In this document: positions 12,673-21,010 of the stretch, one piece after another
Numbering within the stretch: position 1 is the stretch's first letter
Layout of the letters: every line of letters begins with the position of its first letter
NCBI GenBank assembly: GCA_937920105.1
Contig: CALETH010000084.1
Span: forward strand, 1-22,963
Length of the DNA stretch: 22,963 bases
Direction: 5' to 3'
From: an uncultured Bacteroidota bacterium
GTDB taxonomy: Bacteria; Bacteroidota; Ignavibacteria; UBA10030; UBA8401
Notes under the pieces: model-generated
Seen by the model: the letters and a program-made list of their open reading frames with translations, nothing else
Told to the model about the DNA's origin: nothing
Database searches by the model: none
Made by a program: the position numbers and the translations under genes

Positions 12673-15405
12673 TTATTTAATAATTGTCATTTTTTTCACT
12701 TCTGTGTAATTTTTTGTTTGCATTTTGTAAAAATACACACCACTAGATATATTAACTGCATTAAAAGTAATACTGTGATAACCAGATTCTACTTCTTTAT
12801 TGACTACTGTAAAAATTTCTTCTCCTAATATATTAAATACTTTTATTGTAACAAAATCTTTTGTTGGTACATAATATTGTATTTCTGTTGTTGGATTAAA
12901 TGGGTTTGGATAGTTTTGCAACAATACTGCTGTTTCTGGCACTCCTACTTTTATCTGTAGTTCTTTGCTATAAGAAACTTTTCCATCAGTATCTATTTGT
13001 TTTAAACGATAACTATATACTTCTCCCTTTTGTACTGTTTTATCTTTGTATACGTAATTGTGTGTTGTAGAACTTGTTCCATGTCCTTGGATAAAATTCA
13101 GTTTGTGCCATTGTTTTTCATCAAGATTTTTTCTTTCGATGGCAAATCCATAATTATTAATTTCACTTGCTGTACTCCATAATACATTTATCTCATTATT
13201 ATTTTGTGTAACTTTAAATTCACTTAATGTTACTGGAAGAGGCATTGCTTCACTAATTTCCATAATTTTGCTACCATAAATGTCTATGATATATAGTTTT
13301 TGCCCTATTTGTTCTATTTTTCCTCCACTAATTGAAGGATTCCATGAAGAAATAAGATTTCCAGTAAATTTATCAATAGCAGCAGTTCCTAGTCTTGCTA
13401 TACCATTAATATATTCAAAATTTCCTCCAAGATAGGCAATAGGACCATTAATAAAAACATCATAAACAAAATTAAAACTATTACCACCTAATTGAATAAT
13501 TGTATTATCTAACGTGCCAGTAGATAAATCCATAATTGCTATATCCTTACGATATTGACCCAATAAAGAATCAAACCATCCGCAAATGTATAATTTAGAA
13601 TTATCTAGTACAAGTTTATGAACACCATAACCACCTTTCATATTAAAATTTGTTGCTGTTGCCAATCCTGTATTTTCATCTATACCAACAAATTTGCGAC
13701 GGGTAGAATCACCTACTTTTAAAAATTCTCCTCCGGCATAAATAATATTATTGTATTTTGTTATCGTTTTAACTGTAGTAGGAAAATTTATATCAGTGGG
13801 TGCTGGAATTTTAGGGTTCCACATGGTTGCATTACCAGTTATTTTATCAATGGCTGCAAGATTAATTCTTACAGAATCTCCTACATTGGAAAAATCACCA
13901 CTCACATAAATTGTATTCCCTGAAGGGAACATATCAAAAACTCCATTAAAAATAAAGGGAATATTTGGTGAAAGGGTTATTGATGGATTCCAATTTAATA
14001 CACTCATTGTTGGAATATAGATTGCAGCAATATTTTTTCTTGGTTGGTGTGCAACGCTATCAAATTCTCCAGCAATGTATAATGTATCTCCAAGTAGAAA
14101 TAACTTTCTAATTTCTTTACCTGCAATATGAATATTCCGATCTAATAGTTCTCCTGTTGTTGCTTTTACAGCGGCAAGACGTGTTCTTTCCACCCCACCA
14201 CCCACAGAAAAAAGTCCACCAACGAAAACTTTGTCATTATATCCTGCTAATGCGTAAATATCTTCATCAAAACTATTATCCATTTTTTGAATTGCACCTG
14301 TAGTTTTATCCATTACGAAAAAAGTGCCTTCAAGTAATGAGCCCACAACACGGTCTGCTGCTGCATATATTTTATTTCCCCAAAGAAATACTGCTGTACC
14401 ACCCATATAATTTTCTGTAAGTGGTGCCCAATTAGTAAGAGTACTGGTTGTAATATCAATTGATGCCAACCCGTTTCTTTGTTGGGTATTAATAGTATCA
14501 AAATAACCGGCTAAATATAAAATACTTCCATCTTTATCCATACTCATAATAATACCATTGATATCAATATTTAATGACGTTGGAGATGCTGTCATAATAT
14601 CTATCTCTGCAATATCTCTTCTCCTTTCAATACCAACAGTATCAAAATTTCCTGTGAGATAAAGCATATTATTAGAGATAAGTGTTTTTTGGATAGTACG
14701 ATTTGTATTACACTTCCAACTTAATATTTCACCGGTACTTTTATCAATAACAGCAAGATTTTTGCGAAGAGAATCTCCCATGGAAGAAAACCCGCCTCCA
14801 ACAAAAATCATATTGTTATATGAAGTAATAGAGAAAATTGATTCATTCGGAGAAGAATTATTTTTATTAGGATTCCATGAAGTTACTTTTTTATTAACAA
14901 CATCTATTGCAGCAAGATTTTTTCTTGCAGAATCTCCTATACTTGTAAATTCCCCTCCAACATAGAGCGTATCTCCAATAAGATGAAGAGCATCTACTAC
15001 TTTATACCCTACACTATTAATTTGTATTGCCCAATTTGCATCTATAGTATTATCATTTTGGATATGGATAATACCTTTTCTCGAAACCCCATCAACAACG
15101 GCAAAATCACCACCAACATACCATCCACCATTACCATCAGAAATAGCAGTATGAACACCTGTTACCGTATTTCCTTCTATACTTGGAAAATCATTGACAT
15201 AATTATTGGTAGAAGTATTAAATACTACTGCACTTCCTGTATTTCCAAGGTGAGAAAAATTTCCACCAACAAATAATGTATCTCCCTTATTTGTAAATGA
15301 GATTGCCCCACCATTAAATCCTGAAACTTTTTCTTGCACGGTTTGTGCAAATAGTGAAAATGAAAAGATGAGTGTAGAAAAAGCAATGGTAAAAATGTAT
15401 TTCAT
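12673..15405 (-). CDS. T9SS-secreted repeat (beta-propeller-like) protein
   Basis: A 910-residue exported protein with an N-terminal signal peptide (MKYIFTIAFSTLIFSFSLFA). From about residue 40 to 725 there are roughly 13 units of 45-55 residues with the core pattern L-Y-x-G-G-x-F-x-x-x-G-D-S-x-R-K-N-L-A-A-I-D, typical of the delta-60/DUF5122-type repeats predicted to build beta propellers. A fibronectin-III-like domain follows (LPVTLSEFKV ... YSYRLKQIDTDGK), then a type IX secretion C-terminal sorting domain (NYPNPFNPTT ... VTIKVFNILGEE ... GVYFYKMQT). It is expected to be exported through the outer membrane and anchored or released. Ligand is unknown. The start has a perfect AGGAGG 4 nt upstream. 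The gene sits between thrS and infC, where most genomes have nothing. Confidence 0.88.
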   Translation of the reverse strand: MKYIFTIAFSTLIFSFSLFAQTVQEKVSGFNGGAISFTNKGDTLFVGGNFSHLGNTGSAVVFNTSTNNYVNDFPSIEGNTVTGVHTAISDGNGGWYVGGDFAVVDGVSRKGIIHIQNDNTIDANWAIQINSVGYKVVDALHLIGDTLYVGGEFTSIGDSARKNLAAIDVVNKKVTSWNPNKNNSSPNESIFSITSYNNMIFVGGGFSSMGDSLRKNLAVIDKSTGEILSWKCNTNRTIQKTLISNNMLYLTGNFDTVGIERRRDIAEIDIMTASPTSLNIDINGIIMSMDKDGSILYLAGYFDTINTQQRNGLASIDITTSTLTNWAPLTENYMGGTAVFLWGNKIYAAADRVVGSLLEGTFFVMDKTTGAIQKMDNSFDEDIYALAGYNDKVFVGGLFSVGGGVERTRLAAVKATTGELLDRNIHIAGKEIRKLFLLGDTLYIAGEFDSVAHQPRKNIAAIYIPTMSVLNWNPSITLSPNIPFIFNGVFDMFPSGNTIYVSGDFSNVGDSVRINLAAIDKITGNATMWNPKIPAPTDINFPTTVKTITKYNNIIYAGGEFLKVGDSTRRKFVGIDENTGLATATNFNMKGGYGVHKLVLDNSKLYICGWFDSLLGQYRKDIAIMDLSTGTLDNTIIQLGGNSFNFVYDVFINGPIAYLGGNFEYINGIARLGTAAIDKFTGNLISSWNPSISGGKIEQIGQKLYIIDIYGSKIMEISEAMPLPVTLSEFKVTQNNNEINVLWSTASEINNYGFAIERKNLDEKQWHKLNFIQGHGTSSTTHNYVYKDKTVQKGEVYSYRLKQIDTDGKVSYSKELQIKVGVPETAVLLQNYPNPFNPTTEIQYYVPTKDFVTIKVFNILGEEIFTVVNKEVESGYHSITFNAVNISSGVYFYKMQTKNYTEVKKMTIIK

Positions 15406-15433
15406 AAAGCCTCCTAAAAAAATGTTGCTATTT

Positions 15434-15439
15434 ATTATA
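15434..15439 (-). promoter_or_regulatory. possible -10 box of the secreted repeat gene
   Basis: TATAAT on the minus strand lies 28 bp before the ATG and just outside the 46-bp hairpin repeat. No good -35 box is seen at 17 bp (GCGAAA is poor), so the repeat would have to supply the upstream promoter sequence. It is a tentative call. Confidence 0.35.
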
Positions 15440-15445
15440 GAATAA

Positions 15446-15491
15446 TGGATTCCTGCTTTCGCCCCAATAAATCGGGACAGTCAGGAATGAC
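15446..15491. repeat. 46-bp hairpin repeat (long form)
   Basis: The second copy of the 145-190 element, same length, 42 of 46 identical. Outer arms ATTCCTG/CAGGAAT are perfect; the inner hairpin has one mispair. It separates thrS from the secreted repeat gene. Confidence 0.8.
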
Positions 15492-15524
15492 ATTTATTAG
15501 AATGAATATACAAAAAAATATTAT

Positions 15525-17441
15525 TTATTCTATTTCATTTTTTATTTTTGTGATAAATTCCTCAACTGCAATAACACCAACATCTCCTTTTTTATGTTGA
15601 CGTACAGAAACGGTGTTTGCCGTTTTTTCTTTTTCTCCAATCACTAACATGTATGGAACTTTTTTCATTTCCCATTCGCGAATTTTATAACCGATTTTTT
15701 CATTTCGGTCATCTAACTCCACACGAATATTTTCTGATTTTAATTTTTGTTCTAATGCTTTTGCAAAATCTGCTTGTGCTGTAGTAATTGGTAAAATTGC
15801 GACTTGTAATGGTGCAAGCCAAACAGGAAAATCTCCAGCGTAATGTTCAATCAACACACCAACAAAACGTTCCATCGAACCAAATGGTGCGCGATGAATT
15901 ATTACCGGACGATGTTTCTGTCCATCACTACCAACATATTCTAATTGAAATCGTTCCGGCATCACATAATCAATTTGCACTGTTCCCAACTGCCACGTTC
16001 TTCCAATCGCATCTTTCACCATAAAATCTATTTTGGGACCGTAAAATGCGGCTTCACCAATTCCAATAAAATAATCTAATTTCATTTCGTCAGCGGCTTC
16101 TTTAATTTCTTTTTCGGAACGCTCCCACAATTCATCAGCACCACCGTACTTTTCTTTATTTTTTGGGTCGCGAAATGATAAACGTGTTTTGAAATCATCA
16201 AATCCAAGTTTTTTAAATACTAATTGAATTAAATCAATCACATTACACATTTCTTCTTTTAATTGGTCGTGACGTACATAAATGTGCGAATCATCAACGG
16301 TGAAAGAGCGAACACGCGTTAATCCATTTAATTCTCCGGATTGTTCATAACGATAGACTGTTCCAAATTCTGCGAGACGCAATGGTAAATCTCTATAACT
16401 TCTTGGCTTGGATGAATATATTTGATGATGATGCGGACAGTTCATTGGTTTCAACAAATATTCTTCTTCATCTACTTTTATTGGTGTAAATTGACTGTCT
16501 TTATAATACGGATAATGTCCGCTGGTTTTATAAAGATTGAGATTTCCAATGTGTGGTGTAATGACGGGAAGGTATCCGCGTTTGCGTTGTTCGTTTTTCA
16601 AAAAATTTTCTAATGTTTCGCGAAGCACTGTTCCTTTGGGTAACCAAATTGGTAATCCGCTTCCTACTTTTGGCGTGAGTAAAAAGAGTTCTAATTCTTG
16701 TCCAAGTTTTCTGTGGTCGCGACGTTTTGCTTCTTCCAATCGAAAAAGATAATCATCTAATTCTTGTTTGGTGGGAAAGGTGATTCCATAAATGCGTTGA
16801 AGCATTTTATTTTTTTCATTTCCTCGCCAATAGGCACCAGCAATGCTTAACAATTTTATGTATTTGATTTTTCCTGTTGATGGGATGTGCGGTCCGTAAC
16901 ATAAATCAATAAAATTTCCTTGTTGGTACATGCTGATTTGCTGACCTTGAAATTCATTAAGAAGTTCAAGTTTGTACGGGTCATTTTTTTTCTTAAAAAA
17001 TTCTACTGCTTTTTCCCATGCAACTTCTTCACGAACGTACGAAACATCTCGCTTTGCAAATTCTTGCATTTGGTTTTCAATTTTTGCAAGGTCTTCGGTG
17101 GTGAGAGAATATTCTTCCATATCAATATCATAATAGAAACCGTTTTCTATTGCGGGTCCTATTCCGAATTTTGTGTTGGGAAATAATTTTTCAATCGCTT
17201 CTGCCATCAAATGTGCGGAACTATGCCAGTAAGTAGATTTTCCTTCAGAAGAATCCCATTTGTGAAGTTGAATTGTAGAATTTTTTGTAATTGGTCGGGA
17301 TAAATCCCACACTTCTCCATTCACAGAAATAGCAAGTGCTTCTTTTGCTAATCCGCGACTAATGCTTTCCGCGATTTGCATTCCAGTGATTCCGCTTTCA
17401 TATTCACGAGTTTTTCCATCGGGAAATTGTATTGTTATCAT
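15525..17441 (-). CDS. thrS: threonine--tRNA ligase
   Basis: ThrRS charges tRNA(Thr) and edits Ser-tRNA(Thr). The 638 residues are full length. Domains in order: N-terminal TGS domain (1-60), the editing domain with HSSAHLMAEA (73-82, catalytic His pair), the class-II core with PMNCPHHHQIY (Zn-binding Cys/His), FTVDDSHIYVR, ending in IIHRAPFGSMERFVG, and the C-terminal anticodon-binding domain (LAPLQVAILPI). The ATG at 17441 gives the canonical start MITIQFPDGK. The intrinsic terminator of the tRNA-Gly/tRNA-Cys unit ends only 16 nt before it, so thrS must be transcribed by readthrough or from a weak promoter within that region. Confidence 0.97.
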   Translation of the reverse strand: MITIQFPDGKTREYESGITGMQIAESISRGLAKEALAISVNGEVWDLSRPITKNSTIQLHKWDSSEGKSTYWHSSAHLMAEAIEKLFPNTKFGIGPAIENGFYYDIDMEEYSLTTEDLAKIENQMQEFAKRDVSYVREEVAWEKAVEFFKKKNDPYKLELLNEFQGQQISMYQQGNFIDLCYGPHIPSTGKIKYIKLLSIAGAYWRGNEKNKMLQRIYGITFPTKQELDDYLFRLEEAKRRDHRKLGQELELFLLTPKVGSGLPIWLPKGTVLRETLENFLKNEQRKRGYLPVITPHIGNLNLYKTSGHYPYYKDSQFTPIKVDEEEYLLKPMNCPHHHQIYSSKPRSYRDLPLRLAEFGTVYRYEQSGELNGLTRVRSFTVDDSHIYVRHDQLKEEMCNVIDLIQLVFKKLGFDDFKTRLSFRDPKNKEKYGGADELWERSEKEIKEAADEMKLDYFIGIGEAAFYGPKIDFMVKDAIGRTWQLGTVQIDYVMPERFQLEYVGSDGQKHRPVIIHRAPFGSMERFVGVLIEHYAGDFPVWLAPLQVAILPITTAQADFAKALEQKLKSENIRVELDDRNEKIGYKIREWEMKKVPYMLVIGEKEKTANTVSVRQHKKGDVGVIAVEEFITKIKNEIE

Positions 17442-17457
17442 AAGTGTTGGTAGAAAT

Positions 17458-17480
17458 AAAAAATCGGAGATTTCTCCGAT
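17458..17480 (-). terminator. intrinsic terminator between tRNA-Cys and thrS
   Basis: A hairpin ATCGGAGA-AA-TCTCCGAT (17480-17463) is followed on the minus strand by TTTTTT (17463-17458). It ends the tRNA-Cys transcript and stands 16 nt before the thrS ATG. Confidence 0.88.
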
Positions 17481-17502
17481 ATGGATTGTAAAATTATTGT
17501 TG

Positions 17503-17576
17503 AGGTGCCGGTCAGAGTCGAACTGACGAATCGAAGTTTTGCAGACTTCTCCCTTGGGCCACTTGGGTACGGCACC
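17503..17576 (-). tRNA. tRNA-Cys(GCA)
   Basis: Acceptor GGTGCCG pairs with CGGCACC, the anticodon arm is GAAGT-CTGCAAA-ACTTC with GCA anticodon, and the T arm is GTCAG-TTCGACT-CTGAC. The discriminator is U, as expected for tRNA-Cys. The 3' CCA is not encoded (the gene continues CAA). Confidence 0.95.
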
Positions 17577-17585
17577 ATAATAAAA

Positions 17586-17619
17586 TTCCCGCCACTAAAG
17601 GAGGAGAAAGTAGCGGGAA
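17586..17619 (-). other. hairpin between the two tRNA genes
   Basis: Arms TTCCCGCTACT and AGTGGCGGGAA (one G-U) enclose a 12-nt pyrimidine-rich loop and are followed by TTTTATT. It could be a partial terminator or a processing hairpin that separates tRNA-Gly from tRNA-Cys in the precursor. The arm TTCCCGC repeats the 3' acceptor strand of tRNA-Gly. Confidence 0.55.
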
Positions 17620-17643
17620 CTTGTTACATCAGCGTTTTCACGC

Positions 17644-17719
<76 letters not shown>

Positions 17720-17734
17720 AGTAGAATACTTAAA

Positions 17735-17763
17735 AATATAGTAAATGTGGGTGGTGAAGTCAA
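17735..17763 (-). promoter_or_regulatory. sigma-70-like promoter of the tRNA-Gly/tRNA-Cys unit
   Basis: TTGACT (17763-17758) and TATATT (17740-17735) are separated by exactly 17 bp on the minus strand. The tRNA-Gly 5' end is 15 nt after the -10 box, so the precursor has a short leader. The -35 box lies 7 bp beyond the stop of the upstream gene. Confidence 0.75.
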
Positions 17764-17770
17764 GACAGAT

Positions 17771-18385
17771 TTATTTAAAAATTTTGGAAATAAATTCTAT
17801 TAAATCATTAATTGGTACTTGTATTGGATATTTGTTTTGATTGGGTTTTAATTTATTTTCTTTTTGAATCTGTTCATTGGCTAATTTCTGAGCAGACAGA
17901 ACATTCCTTGTAGCATATTGTTGTAATGTATCACTCTTAAGAGATAAATTTCTGGCAAAAATTTCTTTTGTAATAGCAGTCCTAAATTGTGGATAATGCT
18001 CTAACAACACCATTAATGAATCATTATAATTCTTTGCATTACTAAAAATAGATAGTACAGTCGAATCTACAGTAATTGTGCTATCAATTACACTATCAGC
18101 AATAAATGAATTTTGCTGTTGCGCAACTATTGTATCAGGAGTAATATTTTTTGTAGAAAAAGTATTTTCCCTTTTTTTATGTGAGATTTTTTTTGGAGAA
18201 GGCTTTTTCTGCGAGATTTTTATATTAATGCCATCATATGATTTTTCTGTAAAAACAGATAATGGTACAATAATAACATTTTGTTTTTCATTATTAATAA
18301 ATAGAATACATACACAAAAAAGTATATGTAATACTATTGAGATACTGAAAGCATAATACTGATATTTTTTATAGATTGCGTACAT
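17771..18385 (-). CDS. uncharacterised membrane-anchored protein with TonB-like N-terminus
   Basis: Not recognised. The 204-residue product starts with a single membrane helix (YAFSISIVLHILFCVCILFI, about residues 11-30) of the type found at the start of TonB/energy-transducer proteins. A Lys/Pro-rich segment follows (SQKKPSPKKISHKKRE, about 58-73), which resembles the periplasm-spanning linker of TonB but is short. The rest is Ser/Thr/Asn-rich and then helical. No TonB C-terminal domain is visible, so a role in TonB energy transduction is not supported. Topology suggests a cytoplasmic N-terminus with the remainder in the periplasm. It stands between miaA and the tRNA unit, and its stop is 7 bp before the tRNA promoter. 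Confidence 0.65.
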   Translation of the reverse strand: MYAIYKKYQYYAFSISIVLHILFCVCILFINNEKQNVIIVPLSVFTEKSYDGINIKISQKKPSPKKISHKKRENTFSTKNITPDTIVAQQQNSFIADSVIDSTITVDSTVLSIFSNAKNYNDSLMVLLEHYPQFRTAITKEIFARNLSLKSDTLQQYATRNVLSAQKLANEQIQKENKLKPNQNKYPIQVPINDLIEFISKIFK

Positions 18386-18417
18386 GATTTACGGAAAAAT
18401 AAATATTACTCTTACCT

Positions 18418-18453
18418 TCATATTCTATTATTTTAAATTCTATAAGAATATGA
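18418..18453. other. inverted repeat in the leader of the uncharacterised gene
   Basis: TCATATTCT and AGAATATGA pair perfectly over 9 bp with an AT-only loop of 18 nt. It lies 33 bp upstream of the gene start, in a 160-bp gap with no other gene. No T run follows, so a terminator is unlikely; an operator or chance AT palindrome is possible. Confidence 0.3.
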
Positions 18454-18545
18454 GCAACGACACATCTATTAATTTTTATTTAATAGAATGTTAGTATTAA
18501 TAATATTTCAGTTCGTAAAAATTACGCTAAAATTTCCTTATTGTT

Positions 18546-19463
18546 TTATAAAACTTGTTTGGCAATTTCTGATATTTGTTCTTCATCTTCTATCGGAAAC
18601 CATTGTATGCGTTCATCTGCTCTAAACCATGTGAGTTGCCGTTTTGCATAACGACGTGTATTTTGTTTCATCAATTCTACCATTCGTTCGTAGGGTATTT
18701 CTCCTCGCAAAAATGAAAAGCCCTCTTTATATCCAACAGTTTGCAATGCTTGCAAACGTTCATCATATCCAAGAGAAAGTAAATTTTTCAATTCATCTAA
18801 AAAACCTTGTTGCAACATTTTTTCTACTCTTATATTTATTCGCTCGTACAAAATTTTTCTTTCCCACTGCAAACCAATAAATAGTGTATTGAATTTTTGT
18901 TCTTTTTTTTGTTGTTGATGTTCTTGGTGATATTCAGAAATTGGCTTTCCGGTTTCATAATACACTTCTAATGCTCTAATCACTCTTCGTGTTTGTGTTG
19001 GATGTATAGTTGTTGCGGATTTTGGGTCTACAGAATTTAATTCTTTCCATAAAATTTCTGCTCCTTCTTTTTTTAAACGTTCTTCTAATTTTTCTCTCGT
19101 TTCTGTAGAACGTCCGATGCCTTCAAATAATCCATCTACCAATGCACGAATGTATAAGCCAGTTCCTCCAACAATGATGGGAAGTTTTTTTCTTTGGTTA
19201 ATTTGTAAAATAAGTTCATTTGCTCTTTCAACAAATTTTCCTGCAGTAAAATATTCTGATGGAAGAAGTTCATCAATTAAATGATGCGGAACTTTTCTTC
19301 TTTCTTCCAATAATGGTTTTGCAGTACCTATATCAAGATGTTTATAAATTTGACGTGAATCTGCAGAAATGATTTCGCATTCTATCATTGATGCTAATTG
19401 TAGTGCAAGTGCAGTTTTTCCTGAAGCAGTGGGTCCGACGATGAGAAGAAGGTTTGTTTTCAA
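18546..19463 (-). CDS. miaA: tRNA dimethylallyltransferase MiaA, UUG start
   Basis: MiaA adds the dimethylallyl group to A37 of tRNAs reading UNN codons. The 305 residues are typical. The P-loop GPTASGKT is at residues 10-17; substrate motifs ISADSRQIYKHLDIGTAKP and the conserved HHLIDE and GGTGLYIRALVDGLFEG follow, then the C-terminal tRNA-binding part with LQTVGYKEG and KRQLTWFR. The start is TTG at 19463: an in-frame stop at 19481-19479 is only five codons upstream, with no ATG or GTG between, and the P-loop sits at its usual distance. No Shine-Dalgarno is visible. It lies between pcm and the uncharacterised gene. Confidence 0.95.
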   Translation of the reverse strand: MKTNLLLIVGPTASGKTALALQLASMIECEIISADSRQIYKHLDIGTAKPLLEERRKVPHHLIDELLPSEYFTAGKFVERANELILQINQRKKLPIIVGGTGLYIRALVDGLFEGIGRSTETREKLEERLKKEGAEILWKELNSVDPKSATTIHPTQTRRVIRALEVYYETGKPISEYHQEHQQQKKEQKFNTLFIGLQWERKILYERINIRVEKMLQQGFLDELKNLLSLGYDERLQALQTVGYKEGFSFLRGEIPYERMVELMKQNTRRYAKRQLTWFRADERIQWFPIEDEEQISEIAKQVL

Positions 19464-19505
19464 TGTGAAATTATCAGTTTACAATGATAAATAGTTTATT
19501 AATCC

Positions 19506-19530
19506 TGAATTCCTGCTTTCAAGAAATGAC
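19506..19530. repeat. degenerate short hairpin repeat
   Basis: TGAATTCCTGCTTTC is followed directly by AAGAAATGAC, which looks like the 46-bp element with its centre deleted. It lies in the 109-bp gap between pcm and miaA. Confidence 0.5.
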
Positions 19531-19572
19531 AATCATAGTCATCATAAAAATCATTTAATCATAGTTTTATTT

Positions 19573-20205
19573 TCACCAAGCATTTTTTCCGATGAGTGGA
19601 ACAAATTTAAATTCATCTAATTCTTGTTGATGAAATTCATTTCCTATTCTTTGCACAATAACTAATCGCTGAACTTCTTTATCTCCCACTGGAATTACTA
19701 ATCTTCCACCTTCGGCTAATTGTTTTGGCAATGCATCGGGAATTGTGGGCGAACCAGCGGTTACAATGATTCCCTTATAAGGAGCGAACTCACTCCAGCC
19801 AACACTTCCATCTCCTACTTTAGAAGCAATATGTAATTGTAACATATCAAAAACTTTTCGTGCATTGTATAAAAGTTCTGCATGTCGTTCTATCGTAAAA
19901 ACTCTACATCTCATTGTTGCCAGTATTGCTGCTTGATAACCGGAACCTGTTCCTACTTCTAACACCTTATCACCTTTTTTTACTTGAAGTGCTTGTGTCA
20001 TAAATGCAACAGTGTATGGTTGCGAAATTGTTTGTTCGCAATCAATGGGAAGTGCATTATCTTCGTACGCTTTATTTTGAAAAAATGTATCAATAAAAAG
20101 ATGTCGCTCTACTGAGGACATTGCTTGTAACACTGTTGTATCGGTGATTCCTTTTTTTTCTAATAAGGAAATCATTTCTTTTCGTTCAATGTCAAATCTT
20201 GGCAT
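19573..20205 (-). CDS. pcm: protein-L-isoaspartate O-methyltransferase
   Basis: PCMT transfers a methyl group from S-adenosylmethionine to isoaspartyl residues in damaged proteins. The 210 residues are standard. The SAM-binding motif VLEVGTGSGYQAAIL starts at residue 81. Other family blocks are SVERHLFID (31-39), TISQPYTVAFMTQAL (59-73), GIIVTAGSPTIPDALPKQL and GRLVIPVG. The ATG at 20205 gives the normal N-terminal extension MPRFDIERKEM. It stands 50 bp after the glycosyltransferase gene, with a short hairpin repeat in the gap. Confidence 0.95.
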   Translation of the reverse strand: MPRFDIERKEMISLLEKKGITDTTVLQAMSSVERHLFIDTFFQNKAYEDNALPIDCEQTISQPYTVAFMTQALQVKKGDKVLEVGTGSGYQAAILATMRCRVFTIERHAELLYNARKVFDMLQLHIASKVGDGSVGWSEFAPYKGIIVTAGSPTIPDALPKQLAEGGRLVIPVGDKEVQRLVIVQRIGNEFHQQELDEFKFVPLIGKNAW

Positions 20206-20212
20206 ATTTTTC

Positions 20213-20240
20213 TGGATTCCTGCGTTTGCAGGAATAGGGA
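20213..20240. repeat. short hairpin repeat
   Basis: A perfect 8-bp stem ATTCCTGC-GTTT-GCAGGAAT with the family flank TGG on one side. The usual TGAC on the other side is replaced by AGGGA. It fills the gap between the glycosyltransferase and pcm. Confidence 0.7.
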
Positions 20241-20255
20241 TGATTTAAATGTTTT

Positions 20256-20915
20256 TTAATATTTTAACAATATTTTAATAAAGTTTATTGTGGTGGAGAA
20301 ATTTTTCATGTTACTTTTTTCTCCATTATAAATTGTGGGAATATTTACTGCTCCAAAAGTATATTTCTGTTTTACTGCTTTTAATAATAATTCTGTTTCT
20401 GCTTCAAATCCCGAAGAAGATAAATGAATTTTTTCTAAAACTTTTCGATGAATAAAACGATATCCTGATTGACTATCAAAAACATTAACTCCTGTTTTTA
20501 GTTTTACTAAAAATGTAGTAATGGTATTTGATAACTTCCGATGAAATGGCATTCCTTGTGTATTATGTAATCGATTTCCAATAATGATGTCATAATTATT
20601 ATCATAATATTTTTGGAGAAATTCCGGAATGTATTTTGGTGGATGTTGCAAATCTGCATCCAGTGTAATAACTGCTTCATATTTTTTTTGTAATGCAAAA
20701 TCAAAGCCAGTTTGTAATGCGGCACCTTTTCCGAGATTTTTCTGATGGTGAATTATTGCAATATTTTTTTTTGAAATTTTTTCTATTGTTGAATCTATAG
20801 AACCATCATTGACTACCAAAATATTTTCTTGTGAAACATATTTTTCTACTTCATCTAATAATTGTTCTATTGTTTGTTCTGCATTATATGTAGGAATAAT
20901 GATGAGGATTTTCAA
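20256..20915 (-). CDS. family-2 glycosyltransferase (DPM1-like)
   Basis: A 219-residue GT-A fold enzyme transferring a sugar from a nucleotide donor, probably to a polyprenyl phosphate. The start MKILIIIPTYNAE is classical. The acidic motif NDGS (36-39), the metal-binding DAD (86-88, in ITLDADLQHPPKY), and the downstream block FDSQSGYRFIHRKVLEKI (dolichyl-phosphate-mannose/glucose synthase type) are present. There is no membrane segment. The frame starts with TTG at 20915. The specific sugar and acceptor cannot be deduced. It lies 95 bp downstream of cdaA with a hairpin repeat between. Confidence 0.85.
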   Translation of the reverse strand: MKILIIIPTYNAEQTIEQLLDEVEKYVSQENILVVNDGSIDSTIEKISKKNIAIIHHQKNLGKGAALQTGFDFALQKKYEAVITLDADLQHPPKYIPEFLQKYYDNNYDIIIGNRLHNTQGMPFHRKLSNTITTFLVKLKTGVNVFDSQSGYRFIHRKVLEKIHLSSSGFEAETELLLKAVKQKYTFGAVNIPTIYNGEKSNMKNFSTTINFIKILLKY

Positions 20916-20967
20916 AATTGTGTAGAATTTATTATTTAATATTTTTAAAACAAAAGAATTTTATTTC

Positions 20968-20998
20968 TGGATTTCCGCTAAAAACCTGCGGGAATGAC
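20968..20998. repeat. 31-bp hairpin repeat (short form)
   Basis: Arms ATTTCCGC/GCGGGAAT (one wobble) enclose TAAAAACCT. It is 12 bp after the cdaA stop and may function as its 3' hairpin. Confidence 0.75.
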
Positions 20999-21010
20999 AA
21001 TATTTTTTTA

